Origin: Plutella xylostella | Taxonomy: Eukaryota; Arthropoda; Insecta; Lepidoptera; Plutellidae | Reading direction: 5' to 3' | Assembly (NCBI RefSeq): GCF_932276165.1 | Contig: NC_064012.1 | Location: 2,549,501-2,613,500, forward strand | Length of the DNA stretch: 64,000 nt | Shown here: positions 25,100-36,679 of the stretch, piece after piece | How positions within the stretch are numbered: the stretch's first letter is position 1 | Layout: each line of letters starts with the position of its first letter | Notes under the pieces: model-generated | Told to the model about the DNA's origin: nothing | What the model saw: the letters and a program-made list of their open reading frames with translations, nothing else | The model's database searches: none | Made by a program: the position numbers and the translations under genes

Positions 25100-26480
25100 A
25101 TGGAAACTCTCCAGAGTCTCTCCAATCCCCAAAACCAATGACACGTCAAGTGTGGATCAGTACAGACCGATCGCTATCCTTTGTGCGACCGCAAAAATAT
25201 TTGAGTCTATACTGCACAAGCGTATCTATCGGCAGGTTGCACCATTTCTGTCTGACGCCCAGCATGGTTTCCGTCAAAAGAGATCCGTAGAGACTAACTT
25301 GCTTACGTTGGTGGATATCGTGTCGCGGGACATGGAGGGAGGTGGACAAGTGGATGTCGCCTACCTTGATTTTAAAAAAGCATTCGACCGAGTCGATAAC
25401 GATATACTTCTTGGGAAGTTATGTGCGATAGGTTTCTCTCCTAAACTTCTCAGACTCTGCTCGGACTATCTTCGCGACCGGCAACAGTTTGTGCGCCATG
25501 GATGCTATGTCTCTGAGCCCTATCATACTCGCTCCGGCGTCAGCCAAGGTTCAATTCTGGGACCACTTTTCTTCATTCTAATGATAAATGACTTAGAATC
25601 ACAACTGCACAACTCAACGTGCCTACTCTACGCCGATGATCTGAAGCTCTCCATGCGTGTGCGTGGGGAGGCTGATAGTGCTCTGTTGCAACAGGACCTT
25701 GATGCAGTTCACCAGTGGTCGCTGGACAACAAACTACTCTTTAACACCAGCAAGTGCGCAGTTATGTCCTACACCCGAGCGAAGAACCCGTTCGAGGCGG
25801 ATTATAGGCTTGGTATGGATGTTATTCTTCGCGTGTACACCATTACAGATCTTGGAGTTACATTTGACACAAAGCTGACATTTCATGACCACTTTAAAGC
25901 TCTTACAGCCAACTGTTTTAGAAGACTGGGTTTTGTTATAAGGAATGCGAAAGATTTTACTCAAACATGCGTCATCCAGCTTCTATACAGTGCTCTGGTG
26001 CGAAGCAAAGTTGAGTCCAGCTCTGTTGTTTGGTCTCCTCACGAGTCCACATATACCCTCATGCTAGAAAAGGTCCAAAAAGCATTCCTTCGCTTTCTAT
26101 ATAAGAAAAAATATGGATACTATCCTTACCTCTATCCAACTAGCTTCTTGCTGGGAATGCTGGGGTTCAACTCGTTGGAAGTTCGACGGGATCTAAACCT
26201 AGCGATAATGGCATGTAGGACCCTGCGAGGAGAGACGGAATGTCCTCATATGGTTGGTGAGGTTTGCTGCCTGTTTGCCCCTAACAAGTATCTGCGAGCC
26301 AGATCTCACAGGCTGCTGGCGGTGGGTGCAGCGCGCTCGGTGGCGCGGCAACAATCGCCTCTAATTCGGGCCACTACGATGGTGAATGCCATAATAGATT
26401 CGGCACCACAAGTTGATGTGTTTGCGGATGGTTGGCCAAAGTTAAAAAAGGCATGTCTGAAATTTTGTGAGTCTGAATAG
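24870..26480 (+). CDS. Non-LTR retrotransposon reverse transcriptase ORF, 5'-truncated (Jockey/CR1-like)
   Basis: An open frame of 536 codons. Residues 1-20 are probably flanking DNA; recognisable RT begins near KEDIARALHQLK. In order: SAIGPDNLPPYIL, the YRPIAILC segment, HGFRQKRS, AYLDFKKAFDRVD, SGVSQGSILGPL, and the catalytic YADD at residues 254-257, then thumb and C-terminal region. The apurinic endonuclease domain and ORF1 are absent, so it cannot move by itself although RT is uninterrupted. The 3'UTR ends in repeated AATAAATAAA near 26590-26625. It lies in the scrt intron in the same direction as scrt. Clade placement is by motif feel only. Confidence 0.85.
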   Translation: MTVRLKTHYSLTTLLYVCIYTISKEDIARALHQLKPRSAIGPDNLPPYILKACSSSFIEPLYYIFNLSLHTGSYPKRWKLSRVSPIPKTNDTSSVDQYRPIAILCATAKIFESILHKRIYRQVAPFLSDAQHGFRQKRSVETNLLTLVDIVSRDMEGGGQVDVAYLDFKKAFDRVDNDILLGKLCAIGFSPKLLRLCSDYLRDRQQFVRHGCYVSEPYHTRSGVSQGSILGPLFFILMINDLESQLHNSTCLLYADDLKLSMRVRGEADSALLQQDLDAVHQWSLDNKLLFNTSKCAVMSYTRAKNPFEADYRLGMDVILRVYTITDLGVTFDTKLTFHDHFKALTANCFRRLGFVIRNAKDFTQTCVIQLLYSALVRSKVESSSVVWSPHESTYTLMLEKVQKAFLRFLYKKKYGYYPYLYPTSFLLGMLGFNSLEVRRDLNLAIMACRTLRGETECPHMVGEVCCLFAPNKYLRARSHRLLAVGAARSVARQQSPLIRATTMVNAIIDSAPQVDVFADGWPKLKKACLKFCESE

Positions 26481-26626
26481 TCTGATGGATAAATTATTAT
26501 TATATAACTAAATAAGTATTATTATTATTGTGCCTCTATGTAGCGCTAAGGTTTTTCTTTATAACTGTAATGCTATGTAGTGTGATGATGAATAAATAAA
26601 TAAATAAAATGAATAAATAAATATAC
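26481..26626 (+). mobile_element. 3'UTR and A-rich tail of the 24870 LINE
   Basis: Follows the RT stop codon and ends 'gatgatgaataaataaataa' with further ATAA units to about 26626, the usual simple-repeat tail of this kind of LINE. It marks the 3' end of the insertion. Confidence 0.65.
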
Positions 26627-27195
26627 CACTTTTGCATCAACCTGTGTAGTAAATCATATTATATCTAGCTACTTTGACGTCACGGCCTGTTTACTGTTCA
26701 AACATAGACAGAGATAGGCATTGACCGTCGCCAGCCGATCAAACACTATCTAGGTAGCAAATACAAATTAAATCGAACGGCCTGATTGAAGCCGATTAAA
26801 AATTCATGATCTTAAGCCTACTAAAATTTAATTATGGAGTGCATGAAAGGACCAACCTGTATACACTGTTAGCTGGTCGCCAATAGTACTATCATTGAGT
26901 TCACCTTTGTACACAATGTATTTCATAAAAATTAAATCAAATCTAAAATTTTTATTAGTCAGTAAAACTACTACATCCTTGACGAAAGTCAACTAACAAC
27001 TACTAAGTACTCCTCATTCGGAAAGAAAAGGGATCATATACCCTAGAAGTAGAACGGGGGCAAGAAGCTCCAGCTTATGTTCAGTTCACCCTGTGCAGTC
27101 AGCGACCAGCAACTACTCTGAATTGCTCATCCTTTCACCACGATTATTAAATACCATTACAGCATTTATGATTTATCACACGCACACTACGATGC

Positions 27196-29160
27196 ATGAG
27201 ACATAGGGATAGACTACATATGAAGGCTAAATCTAACCCAGATAACGCTGTCTTACAACTATCATACAAAAGGTACCGAAATTTTTGTAATAAAATACTT
27301 AAAAAAGTTAAAATCGAGTACGAAAAAAGTGAATTAGAAAAGGCGGGAAACAACAGCAAAAAAATCTGGAAGCACATTAAAAGTTTCACCTATTTGTCAA
27401 AACAACATGAATCTCCCTCAGCTCTATTACACCCCCAAGCACCCCATGTAGTATCGGCAAACAATGTTAACAACTTCTTTGCCAATATAGGTAAAAGACT
27501 AGCAGAAAAAATTGAAAAACTAACACCGGGTTCTAATACTTTCCCTACTGACAACGCCCCACTAAACTCATTTGTGTTAATAAATACTGACATGGAAGAG
27601 GTAGAAAAAATTATCATGAGTTTAAAAGACGATTGCGCAGTTGGTTGGGATAATATATCTAATAAAATCTTAAAGAAATTCAAACATATATTAATACCAC
27701 CACTGACATATATTTTCCAACTATGTCTTTCCTGTGGAGTTTTTCCTAAATGTTTAAAAAAAGCAGTGGTTGTGCCCATTTATAAATCTGGCAATAAAAC
27801 AGAGGTGACGAATTACCGACCCATTTCTCTTTTACCAGCTGTGTCTAAAATATTAGAAAAAATCATAAACAACAGATTAATGCAATTTCTAAACAAAAAC
27901 TCTTTTTTATCTAGAACACAATTTGGTTTTAGGCCTATGTTATCAGCGGCCGATGCTGTCCATGAGTTAACTGACTACTTAGCTCAAAATCTGGATAAAG
28001 GTAATCAGACAATAGGGATATTCTTAGATCTTTCCAAAGCCTTCGATACAGTATCTATCCCGATTTTATTACATAAACTCGAAATGTTAGGTATAAGAGG
28101 TACCCAGCTGAAACTATTTGAAAATTATCTGACCGAGCGCACTCAGTGCGTGAAGATAGGCAATGTCGTCAGCTCTGATCAGGAAAATACCGGTTTTGGA
28201 GTTCCTCAAGGAAGTATTCTGGGCCCTACTTTATTTCTAATATATATAAACGATCTTTGCAACCTTAAACTAGAAAACGGCATTATTCTGTCGTACGCTG
28301 ATGACACTGCTCTACTTTTTTCTGCTAACGCGGAAAACAAAAATCTAGTTTACGATTATGCACAAAGAGGTTTCAATATTGTTAACCGCTGGCTTCAGCA
28401 TCACCTACTTACACTTAATGCCGAGAAAACAAACTTTATTGAATTTTCAAAACAAAAACCCAAATCACAATTAAAAATTCCAAACGTATACGCTCACTAT
28501 TGTAAATCCCTGGGCTATCCCTGCACCTGTCCTACAATTACTAACACAAACAAAACTAAATATCTGGGTATTATCATCGACGAAACTCTATCATTCAAGC
28601 AACATATAGAAGCTCTAAGCAGCAGAGTTCGTAAATTAATATTTGTATTTAAAAAGCTTCGTTTTATATCAGATTCCAAAATTATCAGACAAGTCTACTT
28701 TGCGCTGTGCCAATCAGTATTAACATACTGTATCACTTCGTGGGGTGGCTCGGCTAAAACCTTATTATTGAGGATCGAAAGAGCTCAAAGAGCAGTTCTT
28801 AAAGTCTCAACATTTCGCCCTTTCCGTTATCCGACGAAACTTCTATATGAATCATGCAAAGTACTAACAGTCCGCCAGTTATTTATTTCAAGTACAGTTT
28901 TAAAACAGCACACGGCACTTCCCTACAGCCCAGAATTAACAAACAAAAGGAGAGTAGATAAAGTTTGCACAATAAAAACAACCAAACATGCGTTAACATC
29001 TAGGTTTTACTTGTTCTTGGGACCAATCCTTTACAATAGGTTAAATGCTAAATTGGTCCTTTACCCGTTAACTTACACCAAGTGTAAGAACGTTCTCCAG
29101 AAATCTCTACAAGAGATGTCCTACGAAGATACAGAGAACTTATTAACTATTGTCAAGTGA
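27196..29160 (+). CDS. Non-LTR retrotransposon reverse transcriptase ORF, 5'-truncated (CR1-group-like)
   Basis: A 654-codon open frame. The first ~120 residues are a linker of the kind between endonuclease and RT (KKIWKHIKSFTYLSK). RT follows: VGWDNISNKILKK, YRPISLLPAVSKILEK, TQFGFRPMLSAADAV, FLDLSKAFDTV, FGVPQGSILGPTLF, and the catalytic YADD at residues 367-370, then a full thumb and C-terminal region to KNVLQKSLQE. No stop interrupts RT, so the insertion is fairly young. The endonuclease and ORF1 are missing; an in-frame TGA lies 27 bases upstream of the chosen ATG. The sequence differs clearly from the 24870 element. Confidence 0.87.
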   Translation: MRHRDRLHMKAKSNPDNAVLQLSYKRYRNFCNKILKKVKIEYEKSELEKAGNNSKKIWKHIKSFTYLSKQHESPSALLHPQAPHVVSANNVNNFFANIGKRLAEKIEKLTPGSNTFPTDNAPLNSFVLINTDMEEVEKIIMSLKDDCAVGWDNISNKILKKFKHILIPPLTYIFQLCLSCGVFPKCLKKAVVVPIYKSGNKTEVTNYRPISLLPAVSKILEKIINNRLMQFLNKNSFLSRTQFGFRPMLSAADAVHELTDYLAQNLDKGNQTIGIFLDLSKAFDTVSIPILLHKLEMLGIRGTQLKLFENYLTERTQCVKIGNVVSSDQENTGFGVPQGSILGPTLFLIYINDLCNLKLENGIILSYADDTALLFSANAENKNLVYDYAQRGFNIVNRWLQHHLLTLNAEKTNFIEFSKQKPKSQLKIPNVYAHYCKSLGYPCTCPTITNTNKTKYLGIIIDETLSFKQHIEALSSRVRKLIFVFKKLRFISDSKIIRQVYFALCQSVLTYCITSWGGSAKTLLLRIERAQRAVLKVSTFRPFRYPTKLLYESCKVLTVRQLFISSTVLKQHTALPYSPELTNKRRVDKVCTIKTTKHALTSRFYLFLGPILYNRLNAKLVLYPLTYTKCKNVLQKSLQEMSYEDTENLLTIVK

Positions 29161-29503
29161 GAATTGTTACCGTTTAATTTAACTTATTATTATTAATGTA
29201 TAACTAAACAATACTTTTAACCTATATAATTACCTACACCTAACATAAATTGGCTTGTTTATAATAAATCTAACATAAAACATTTAGAAAGTAAGATTAC
29301 TTAATATTTTCTGTTCTAAGATTATTTAATTTAGATTCTAAAATTGTTTAATTTAGAGCTTTTCCATCTGAAATACAGGAAAAACTCTGTTATTTCCTAG
29401 TTCAGATCAGCATTTTAAAATACCTTTAGCATTAAGAGTTGACCTATTATTGTAAATAACATTTAGCATTAAGTATTTTCTGAATAAATATTCTATTCTA
29501 TTC
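29161..29503 (+). mobile_element. 3'UTR and (ATTCT)n tail of the 27196 LINE
   Basis: AT-rich 3' region ending 'aataaatattctattctatt', a pentamer tail typical of several CR1-type LINEs in Lepidoptera. Similar tails at 35500 and 41549 come from related or similar elements. Confidence 0.7.
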
Positions 29504-29999
29504 TACTACAAAGTTGTATTATATTAACTCTACCAACGCACTGACACTTGGCAAAGAGGTGGTGGCGACCCTCCTACAAGTAGACTGGTAGAAAATGCTT
29601 TCTGGTCCACTTCAATCATCATATAGCCCACCAAAAATGTAATTCCTATAATAAAATTCTGTATGTATGTATAATAATATGTACGTCTGTACGTACTACG
29701 ATTATAAACATACATATTCCTAATGATCACGAAATTGTTTATTTGAGAAGCAATTAAGTAATTAATTAATTAACAAAAGTTTACAAGGCAGTAAGTATGC
29801 ATATTTTATTAGCTTAGTGAAGTTTATATAAACTAAGTTCAGTGTTAAACTTGGAAAGTGCTAAGTTATGTAAAGCGAACTTTACTCTGCCGGGAAGACT
29901 CATTATGGGAGCCTCATTTTAATCATTTCATTATGTTCGTCAATAGAAATTGTCGTCTGTTAAGTGGTTCTCACACTAACAAACATAAAAGTTGCTTTC

Positions 30000-30247
30000 C
30001 ATCACGACCCATCACGTCCCCAAATCTGGGGCACGGTTCTGCTTCCAATGAAGGAAGGGTTTAGGCCTAGTCCACCACGCTGGCCTAGTGCGGGTTGGTG
30101 GACCCCAACACAAGCACTCTTGTGCTGAGAGAGTTGTCGGGTAAGTGGGCAACCCGTCTTTCAGATGTTATCAAGCTGCCCGAAGGCCTCTGACTAGGCT
30201 TAACGACTGCAACCAGGACCCACGGCTTAACGTGCCGTCCGCAACCA
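30000..30247 (-). mobile_element. 5S-SINE-family repeat, second copy
   Basis: In minus orientation this reads through 'cggacggcacgttaagccgt', 'cctagtcagaggcc', then the 'gcccacttacccgacaactc' and 'ccaccaacccgcactaggcc' blocks. The first two blocks match the body of the 5S-derived SINE at 22960; the rest matches 10227-10408. The 5S-like head is absent, so the copy is 5'-truncated. The longer body shows the 22960 copy lacks this 3' segment. Confidence 0.65.
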
Positions 30248-30404
30248 AAGTTGACAACAAAGGACGCCAGTTTTTCAAAGATTTAATTTAAAAATAGGAC
30301 AAAATATGATCGTTTTTAGTTGGTGATTTCCTGATGCTCTGTTAAATGAACTTCAATGTTGCAGAAGACGGCACTAAGCTAGCCTTTTCCGTTTAGAAGT
30401 AATT

Positions 30405-30447
30405 TGGTGATTTTCTCAGTGGAACCTTTTCACTGCCCGTGAGTGTA
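30405..30447. mobile_element. Single end of an ACACTCAC-type TIR element
   Basis: Reads 'cagtggaaccttttcactgc' then 'ccgtgagtgta', matching the right ends of the TIR elements at 48691-48931 and 49499-49584. It borders the 3' side of the antisense LINE remnant and appears to replace its natural C-terminus. Confidence 0.5.
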
Positions 30448-33400
30448 TATCCTAATACACATTACATAAGCATTATGTTTATACACATCTACCCTAATCT
30501 TCGATAATGTTAGTTTATATGGATCTCTGCGTGACCTCTCATTTGTGTCTGATTGCTTTTTAAACAAGTCCATGTGTTCTCTAACAATTACACAAACTTC
30601 TTTTATGTACATATAAAATATTGTTAATACTTTTAAGGATTTGAAGAAAGGTTTACATGACTCATCATTCCTTATACCAACTATGGCTCGAATACATATT
30701 TTTTTAATAAGGAAGACTTTGAAGATGTCAGTTGATCGCCCCCATAATAGTAACCCATAGGCAAGAACTGATGCAACATACCCATGATAAGCAGTTAGGG
30801 CTGCTTCTTTTGATACCACTTGTCTGAGGTTTCGTAAGGCATAAATGAATTTTCCGACCTTATTTATTACTAGTTCTATATGGGCCTTCCAGTTACAGTG
30901 CTTGTCTATTATTAAACCTAAGAATTTGGTATTATGGATTTCTTCTATTTGATTTGATTCATACATTATATAAATTTTGTCAGGATTGGAATTATAAGTT
31001 TGAAATTGTATCATATTAGTTTTAGAAATATTTATAGACATATCATTATTTTTTAGCCATTCAATAAATTTATTTAATGTGCTGTTAATTTCATATTCGT
31101 ATGTATCAGGATTCTCACATTTGAAAACAATTGTGGTGTCATTTGCAAATAGTATGGTCTCATGTTTTGATATGTTCGGTAGTTCGTTGATGTAGAGCAG
31201 GAAAAGTAATGGCCCTAATACGCTACCTTGTGGAACACCAGCGCTATTATATTTGAAATCGGATTGCACATTCTCTTTGTGATTCCCTATAATTTTCGCT
31301 ATTTCTACACACTGCAGACGTTCATCTAGATAACTTTTAAACCAATTTTGACAGTGTCCTCGAATACCGTAGCATTGTAGCTTGTGTAACAGCTTCTTGT
31401 GGTTGACAAAGTCAAACGCTTTGCTAAGGTCAAGGAAGACAACTGTCACACGAATTTTTTCATTAAGACATTCAGTTATATGTTTTAGCAAAGTAAAACA
31501 TGCTAATGTTGTGGAGCTGTGTTTACGGAACCCGAACTGTTGCTTATTTGAAATCGGATTGCACATTCTCTTTGTGATTCCCTATAATTTTCGCTATTTC
31601 TACACACTGCAGACGTTCATCTAGATAACTTTTAAACCAATTTTGACAGTGTCCTCGAATACCGTAGCATTGTAGCTTGTGTAACAGCTTCTTGTGGTTG
31701 ACAAAGTCAAACGCTTTGCTAAGGTCAAGGAAGACAACTGTCACACGAATTTTTTCATTAAGACATTCAGTTATATGTTTTAGCAAAGTAAAACATGCTA
31801 ATGTTGTGGAGCTGTGTTTACGGAACCCGAACTGTTGCTTACATAAAATATTATTGCGGTTTATGAACGACAGAATTCTACTATACATAGCCTTTTCAAA
31901 AACTTTTGACAGTACGGGTATTAGGGTCACTGGTCTATAGTTATGGATATCATACTCATTTGCTTTCTTAAATAGTGGTTTCACTAGAGATATTTTGAGT
32001 TTGTCGGGAAACTTTCCTTTAAGTAGAGACAGATTTATAATATAGCTTAGGGGTCTTGATTATTCTTTTGCACACAGTTTTAATGTTTTTGTACAGGTTA
32101 TCATACCCAGTTGGATGGAGTTCCTAAGACTCATTATTATTTTCTCTATCTCGGCATCATCGGTTGGCGTAAGAAACATCTAAGAGTTTCTTACTATGTT
32201 CATAGGATCCGAAGATATATCAGAATTGTTTTTGTTATTGGTTAAGTTAATATAAAATTCATTAAATTTATTACAAATTTGTTGAGAATTTGTAATAATT
32301 TGATCTTCCGTAAAAAAAAATTCAATGGGGTTTTTTATTGGTTGAATGTCAATAATGTTATTTATTAATTTCCAGGTTGCTCTACACTTATTATCAGCTT
32401 TGTTTAAGTATTTATGAGAGAAGTTTCTTTTAGCATTGTATACACATTTCTTTAACATGTTACTGTAGGATGTATATTTTGTTTTATGTGCTAATTTATT
32501 TTGGCGTGATTTTTGATACTCATAATAGAGTTTACGTTTCGTTTTTTTCGCAAGTTTTTACACCTTTAGTAATCCATTTTGATCTCATTTTCTGTTGGTA
32601 AATTTAATCTTAGTTTTAGGAAAACATAAATTGTAAAACAAAGACAAAAGCTTCGTCAGTACTAGTCTTTTCATAAATTTCCGAAAATGACATAGCTGCT
32701 ATAGCATTTCGAAATTTTTTCATATTTTCTTTGTTATAGTCGCGTTGTGTTTGGGTCCAAGAAGTAGTTGGTATTATTTTTTGTTTTATTTCAAAAGTCA
32801 TAGTTTGTCCCGTATTATGATCTGATAAGGCCAATTCATGTGTTTGCCCGAAAGCTGAACGAATATTGCTGGCTATCTGGTCTATGCAGGTTTTTTTCCT
32901 TGTTGGTGTATTTGTGTGACATGTTAAATTGTAATTATTTAGGATATGTTTGAGCTCTTTGGTATACATGTTGTCTTTTAGTATATCGATATTCCAGTCT
33001 CCGCATAGGATAAGTTTTTTATAGGTTTCTTTCTAAAATCTTTCTAACAGTAAATCCAAGTTTTTGAAAAACTGTGAAATATTACTTTTTAGTATTCTAT
33101 AAATACAAAAAAAATGTGTATTTAATTTCGTTAACTCTACTCCACAACATTCGAAGTGATATGTCGATTGTAGTTCTTTTGGAATATTAAGTGGCTTATA
33201 TTCTATACCGTGCTTTACTAAAATACTAGCACCGCCTCTTGTTTAATTTTTTCTACAAAAGCTACTTGCTAATTGATAGTTTTGGACTTTACGATTAATT
33301 TCTGTGCCAGACTCTAGAAAGGTTTCAGTCAAACAAATTACATCGATGGGCTGAAGATTTCTTCAAACTCGTTTATGATCATTTCTAGCGCATGTCTTTT

Positions 33401-33480
33401 GTTTAAAGCACCTGCTATATTTCGGTGCAATAGATAAAAATATTATTTTTGTTTGTTGTAATTAGTCTCGAAAAAGCTCT
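30430..33480 (-). pseudogene. Decayed full-length-type LINE (endonuclease + reverse transcriptase), minus strand
   Basis: From right to left, the minus strand shows endonuclease pieces (NIAGALNKRHALEMII and ICLTETFLESGTE near 33300-33440; CIDQIAS and ALSDHNTGQT near 32800-32890, the conserved SDH signature), then linker (32180-32458) and RT. RT pieces include YRPVTLIPVLSKVFEKAMYS, QFGFRKHSSTT, FLDLSKAFDFVNH and AGVPQGSVLGPLL. The catalytic box reads FAND instead of [YF]ADD (31138-31149), so one metal-binding Asp is lost. Several frameshifts and stops break the ORF, and a 295 bp tandem duplication splits RT. The C-terminus is cut off at about 30430. A dead copy that still shows both domains. 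Confidence 0.8.
31250..31841. repeat. 295 bp tandem duplication inside the LINE reverse transcriptase
   Basis: Bases 31250-31546 recur at 31545-31841, head to tail, with no difference seen by eye. The offset of 295 is not a multiple of 3, so the duplication shifts the RT frame. It covers the QFGFRKHSST to NHKENVQSDFK coding segment. Near-identity of the two units means it is younger than the element's other damage, or is an assembly artefact. Confidence 0.9.
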
Positions 33481-34580
33481 GGCATTGAGTCGTTAGATTG
33501 GCATTGGCTCACCGTTCTTCAGTAATATGGATGTCTGGATCTCACACTTATAGGTTAGTTAGATATTTGTATGAATGTTTCACTACTAATTGATATGTTT
33601 TGAGACGCGAGCGCCGCGAAAGAAGTAGATTATGTTCCTTGTGCTAGGCTTAACAAAGTTCACAATCGAATGAACTGCTACTCGGCGCTCGTGTAGGGGC
33701 GATGACAGATTTATCCACGGATTGGTGCAGCTCGGGGTTCGGCTCGCGGTGCGTGTAGTGAATGGGGGGCTTAACTCATCAATGACAGAAGCTACCTTTA
33801 AAACTCAGTAAATAGGTACTTATTATAATAAAATTATTGAAAGTTTATCTCCTTGACAAACTTTGACGTTACATATTAAATTTATAAAACTATTCCAATT
33901 CAAATTACGTACAGATAACATTCCTACAATTCAGCTAATTAATTAATTAAACGTGTTACTAACGAACAGTCTAGTTCGCTCAAATTTCTATACAAGCCTA
34001 TTTACTTAACAGAGCTAACAGGGGAGCTATTCAAAATGTGTATTGCCTAAGACACGTAGCTTTACCGGAGGCGAGATTCAACTGGTGCATTGCGGTTCCC
34101 CCTCGACGCCCACACCCGCCCCCCTGTCTGTAGTTTTTGTTCCACCCTGTATCTGTGACTTTGGCACGAAGAGTAGTGGCCTCTCGACAGAAATCGCTGA
34201 ACGAATGCACGGTTCATTAAGGCTGCAGATGATTCGAGGATTATCTTTTAATGTCTGAGTGGGTGAAATGACGGAGGGTTGCTAGAGCAGACATTCCATA
34301 TTTCTAGAGAACATATTTCTCGTGATATCTCATTTGTTAAAAGCAATATTAAAATATCTGCCCGACACCTGATGGGTTAATTTTATTTGTTCCTTGATTA
34401 AGCAATTTCAAGGTTCTCGAAAGTGTTGCTTCATTGCTTCCCATTTCAATTATTCCCTATGTGTAGAAATTCCTATAATAGTGTATAAGAGGTAGCGTAT
34501 ATTGCTCATAAATAATATTGTATCATTGTAATATATATTCCCTATAGGTATAAGTAATTTTGGAATTACTTAGATTTATT
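33481..34580. other. Intronic DNA between LINE remnants, no gene recognised
   Basis: The left part (to about 33780) may be the 5' leader of the antisense LINE. The rest includes a less AT-rich patch at 34040-34260 with a 71-codon open frame of no recognisable family. Nothing else is supportable. Confidence 0.35.
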
Positions 34581-34587
34581 CGACTTT

Positions 34588-34752
34588 GCAGCGTGGGACG
34601 CCCTCCTGCCCGCTGGACTGACGACCTTAGGCGGGTGGCGGGTAGTGGTTGGATGAGGAAGGACGAGGACCGAGTGTTGTGGCGCTCCTTGGGAGAGGAC
34701 TATGTCCAGCAGTGGATGATTATTGGGTGATGATGATGATGATGATGATGAT
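34588..34752 (+). pseudogene. Non-LTR retrotransposon 3' fragment
   Basis: The plus strand reads SVGRPPARWTDDLRRVAG, then LWRSLGEDYVQQ and a stop, followed by a (TGA)n tail. It is almost the same protein piece as at 9703-9950 and therefore the same family, here in sense to scrt and only about 115 bp of coding plus tail. Confidence 0.75.
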
Positions 34753-35264
34753 TCGAATTTATTCATTCATCTAACATTTCTTGTGTAATACCAAATATAT
34801 CGTTATTTTATTATATTAGAAAGACGGAACAATACAACGTGATAAGAGTAATTTATTTTATACTTCATACCAGTTATGTAGTTACTTCAGTATATTGAAA
34901 TTCCTAGTCTTTGTATACTCAGAATTGTGTGTTTAACCCCTGCTCACACTTGCCTATAGCTGGGCGCCTAATCTTATTTGAGCATAGGTAATCTTGTTTA
35001 CGAAAGTGAACTTAGCATATATTCACGAAAGCATGAGAGTTCCACGTAAGATAAATTTATGATAAAGATTTGCTTGATTTTCCTAAAATCAATATATAAT
35101 ATGTTTGTATATTGTTACCTCGATAACTAATGTTTGTAGCATTCTGAATAAATGAAAATGATGATGATGATGCAAGAGATTGTATGAAATCTAGTAGGTA
35201 CCCGCTCCAATAGTAATATCAGTGATTAATGTGAAATATCATTGAAAAAGTGTTTTCTTATAGC

Positions 35265-35520
35265 CTGGAAGAGATCGCTTTTAGCGATAAGGTCACCTAT
35301 TCCGTTATATCCACTGTATAAATTGGTAGTTGTGTTCTGTTTGGGGCTGATTTTTCAATGGTCAGATAAATGTTATCTGAGGAATAATAAAATTGTTGCT
35401 GTCACTGTCTAATACAAACATTCAGATGTGACAGCATCAGAATTATTCTACAGATAACTTTTATCTGAATTGAAAAATCAGCCCTTAGTCAATAAAGTAG
35501 TATTCTATTCTATTCTATAG
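35265..35520 (+). mobile_element. LINE 3' tail with (ATTCT)n, carrying a nested MITE
   Basis: Begins 'agcctggaagagatcgcttt' with a small GCTTTTAGC hairpin and ends 'aataaagtagtattctattc', a 3'UTR form widespread in lepidopteran LINEs. A MITE interrupts it at 35344-35484, so the insertion order is LINE first, then MITE. Confidence 0.65.
35344..35484. mobile_element. MITE nested in a LINE tail
   Basis: The left end GGGCTGATTTTTCAAT matches the reverse complement of the right end, and similarity continues for about 34 bases (CAGATAAA...TTATCTG). Length 141 bp. Non-coding. Confidence 0.7.
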
Positions 35521-36324
35521 AATATGAATAAGAATGGCGCCTCTCTTGATTTCTAGTGTTGATTTTCAGTAGTTAATTAAGAAACAATAACAATACACGC
35601 ATTCCATTCGTCTACAACTGGCATGTTATAGTAAGACTTTTTATTTCTGAACAGACTTATATTTGGAACTATATAATGGATTTAATATTTTTTGATTAGA
35701 TCACAAAGAGCTATCCAATAACGTTTTAAACTAATATATTGGTGGCGGGTACTAAAATTTTGCATCATCCTTTAAGTAAGTACCATAGTAGTCAACACAG
35801 TATTATTTTTACTATTACATATTTTTTCATGAATGTTTGAAGCAATGGTTGTTTACGGCATTTTATAATGTTGGTTATAAAAATATGATAAAAGGTATAC
35901 TATTTAATAGTTAATATATTGAGCATATATTCATATGCTGTAGCCACAGTGCACAGACATTTAATAACTTCCTAGTAAGTATACTTACTTAACTGTGTGC
36001 AGATAACTTACTGCGATCTTATGATCCTACAAAAATGTACCTGCCATTGTGTAATGAATAAATTAAAATAAATAATAAATCTTAACTTCATATTGCAGTG
36101 AATTTTATATCACAGTTCATAATGACTTATTAAATAGTTAATTGAAAATCGGGTTATTGCTTAGTTTTTCATTTCTGTAGTTCACTAGTAGTCATTGAGT
36201 ATGAATGGTCACCCGAGTTCGCGTGGTTCTATGACTAGTAGTAGCTAAAGATATGCATACTTGATACAAAGATTGACGGTTCTTGAGTTTGACAAAGCAT
36301 AAAAGCTGACCTTACTTAGGATGA

Positions 36325-36672
36325 AGCCTCGTATTCACTAGGCGACAAATTGTCGCAGAATCTGTCTAGGCACATGTCGACTACGTGTCGCCGCGACGTC
36401 GCGCTCTGTTCTGCGACGTCGCACGCGACTATACAGCGACATCTACGTGTCGCAGAACAGGTTCCGTGTTTTGGCTCGCGAGACAGAACTTCCTGCGACA
36501 TCAGTCTAGCGCATAGAGTATATTTTTTTTACTAGGTCTAGCGACCGCTGTTGCAGAGTGTGGACGCGTGCGCGACTTGTGTATCACGACATGTTACCAA
36601 AATGTTCTGAGAACACGCACCGTAGATGTTCTGTAACAGTCTCAGAACTTGTGCCCTAGTGAATTCGAGGCT
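36325..36672. mobile_element. 348 bp MITE, PIF/Harbinger-like (TGA target duplication)
   Basis: The left end AGCCTCGTATTCACTAGG and the reverse complement of the right end, AGCCTCGAATTCACTAGG, differ at one of 18 positions. TGA flanks both sides (36322-36324 and 36673-36675), fitting the 3 bp target duplications of PIF/Harbinger elements. The interior is GC-rich and self-complementary, with several GCGACGTCGC-like palindromes, giving short ORFs on both strands that are not genes. Confidence 0.75.
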
Positions 36673-36679
36673 TGAACGT

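Noticed and set aside
36316..36535. Mirrored 61-codon ORFs on both strands
   Set aside because: Both lie in the self-complementary interior of the 36325-36672 MITE.
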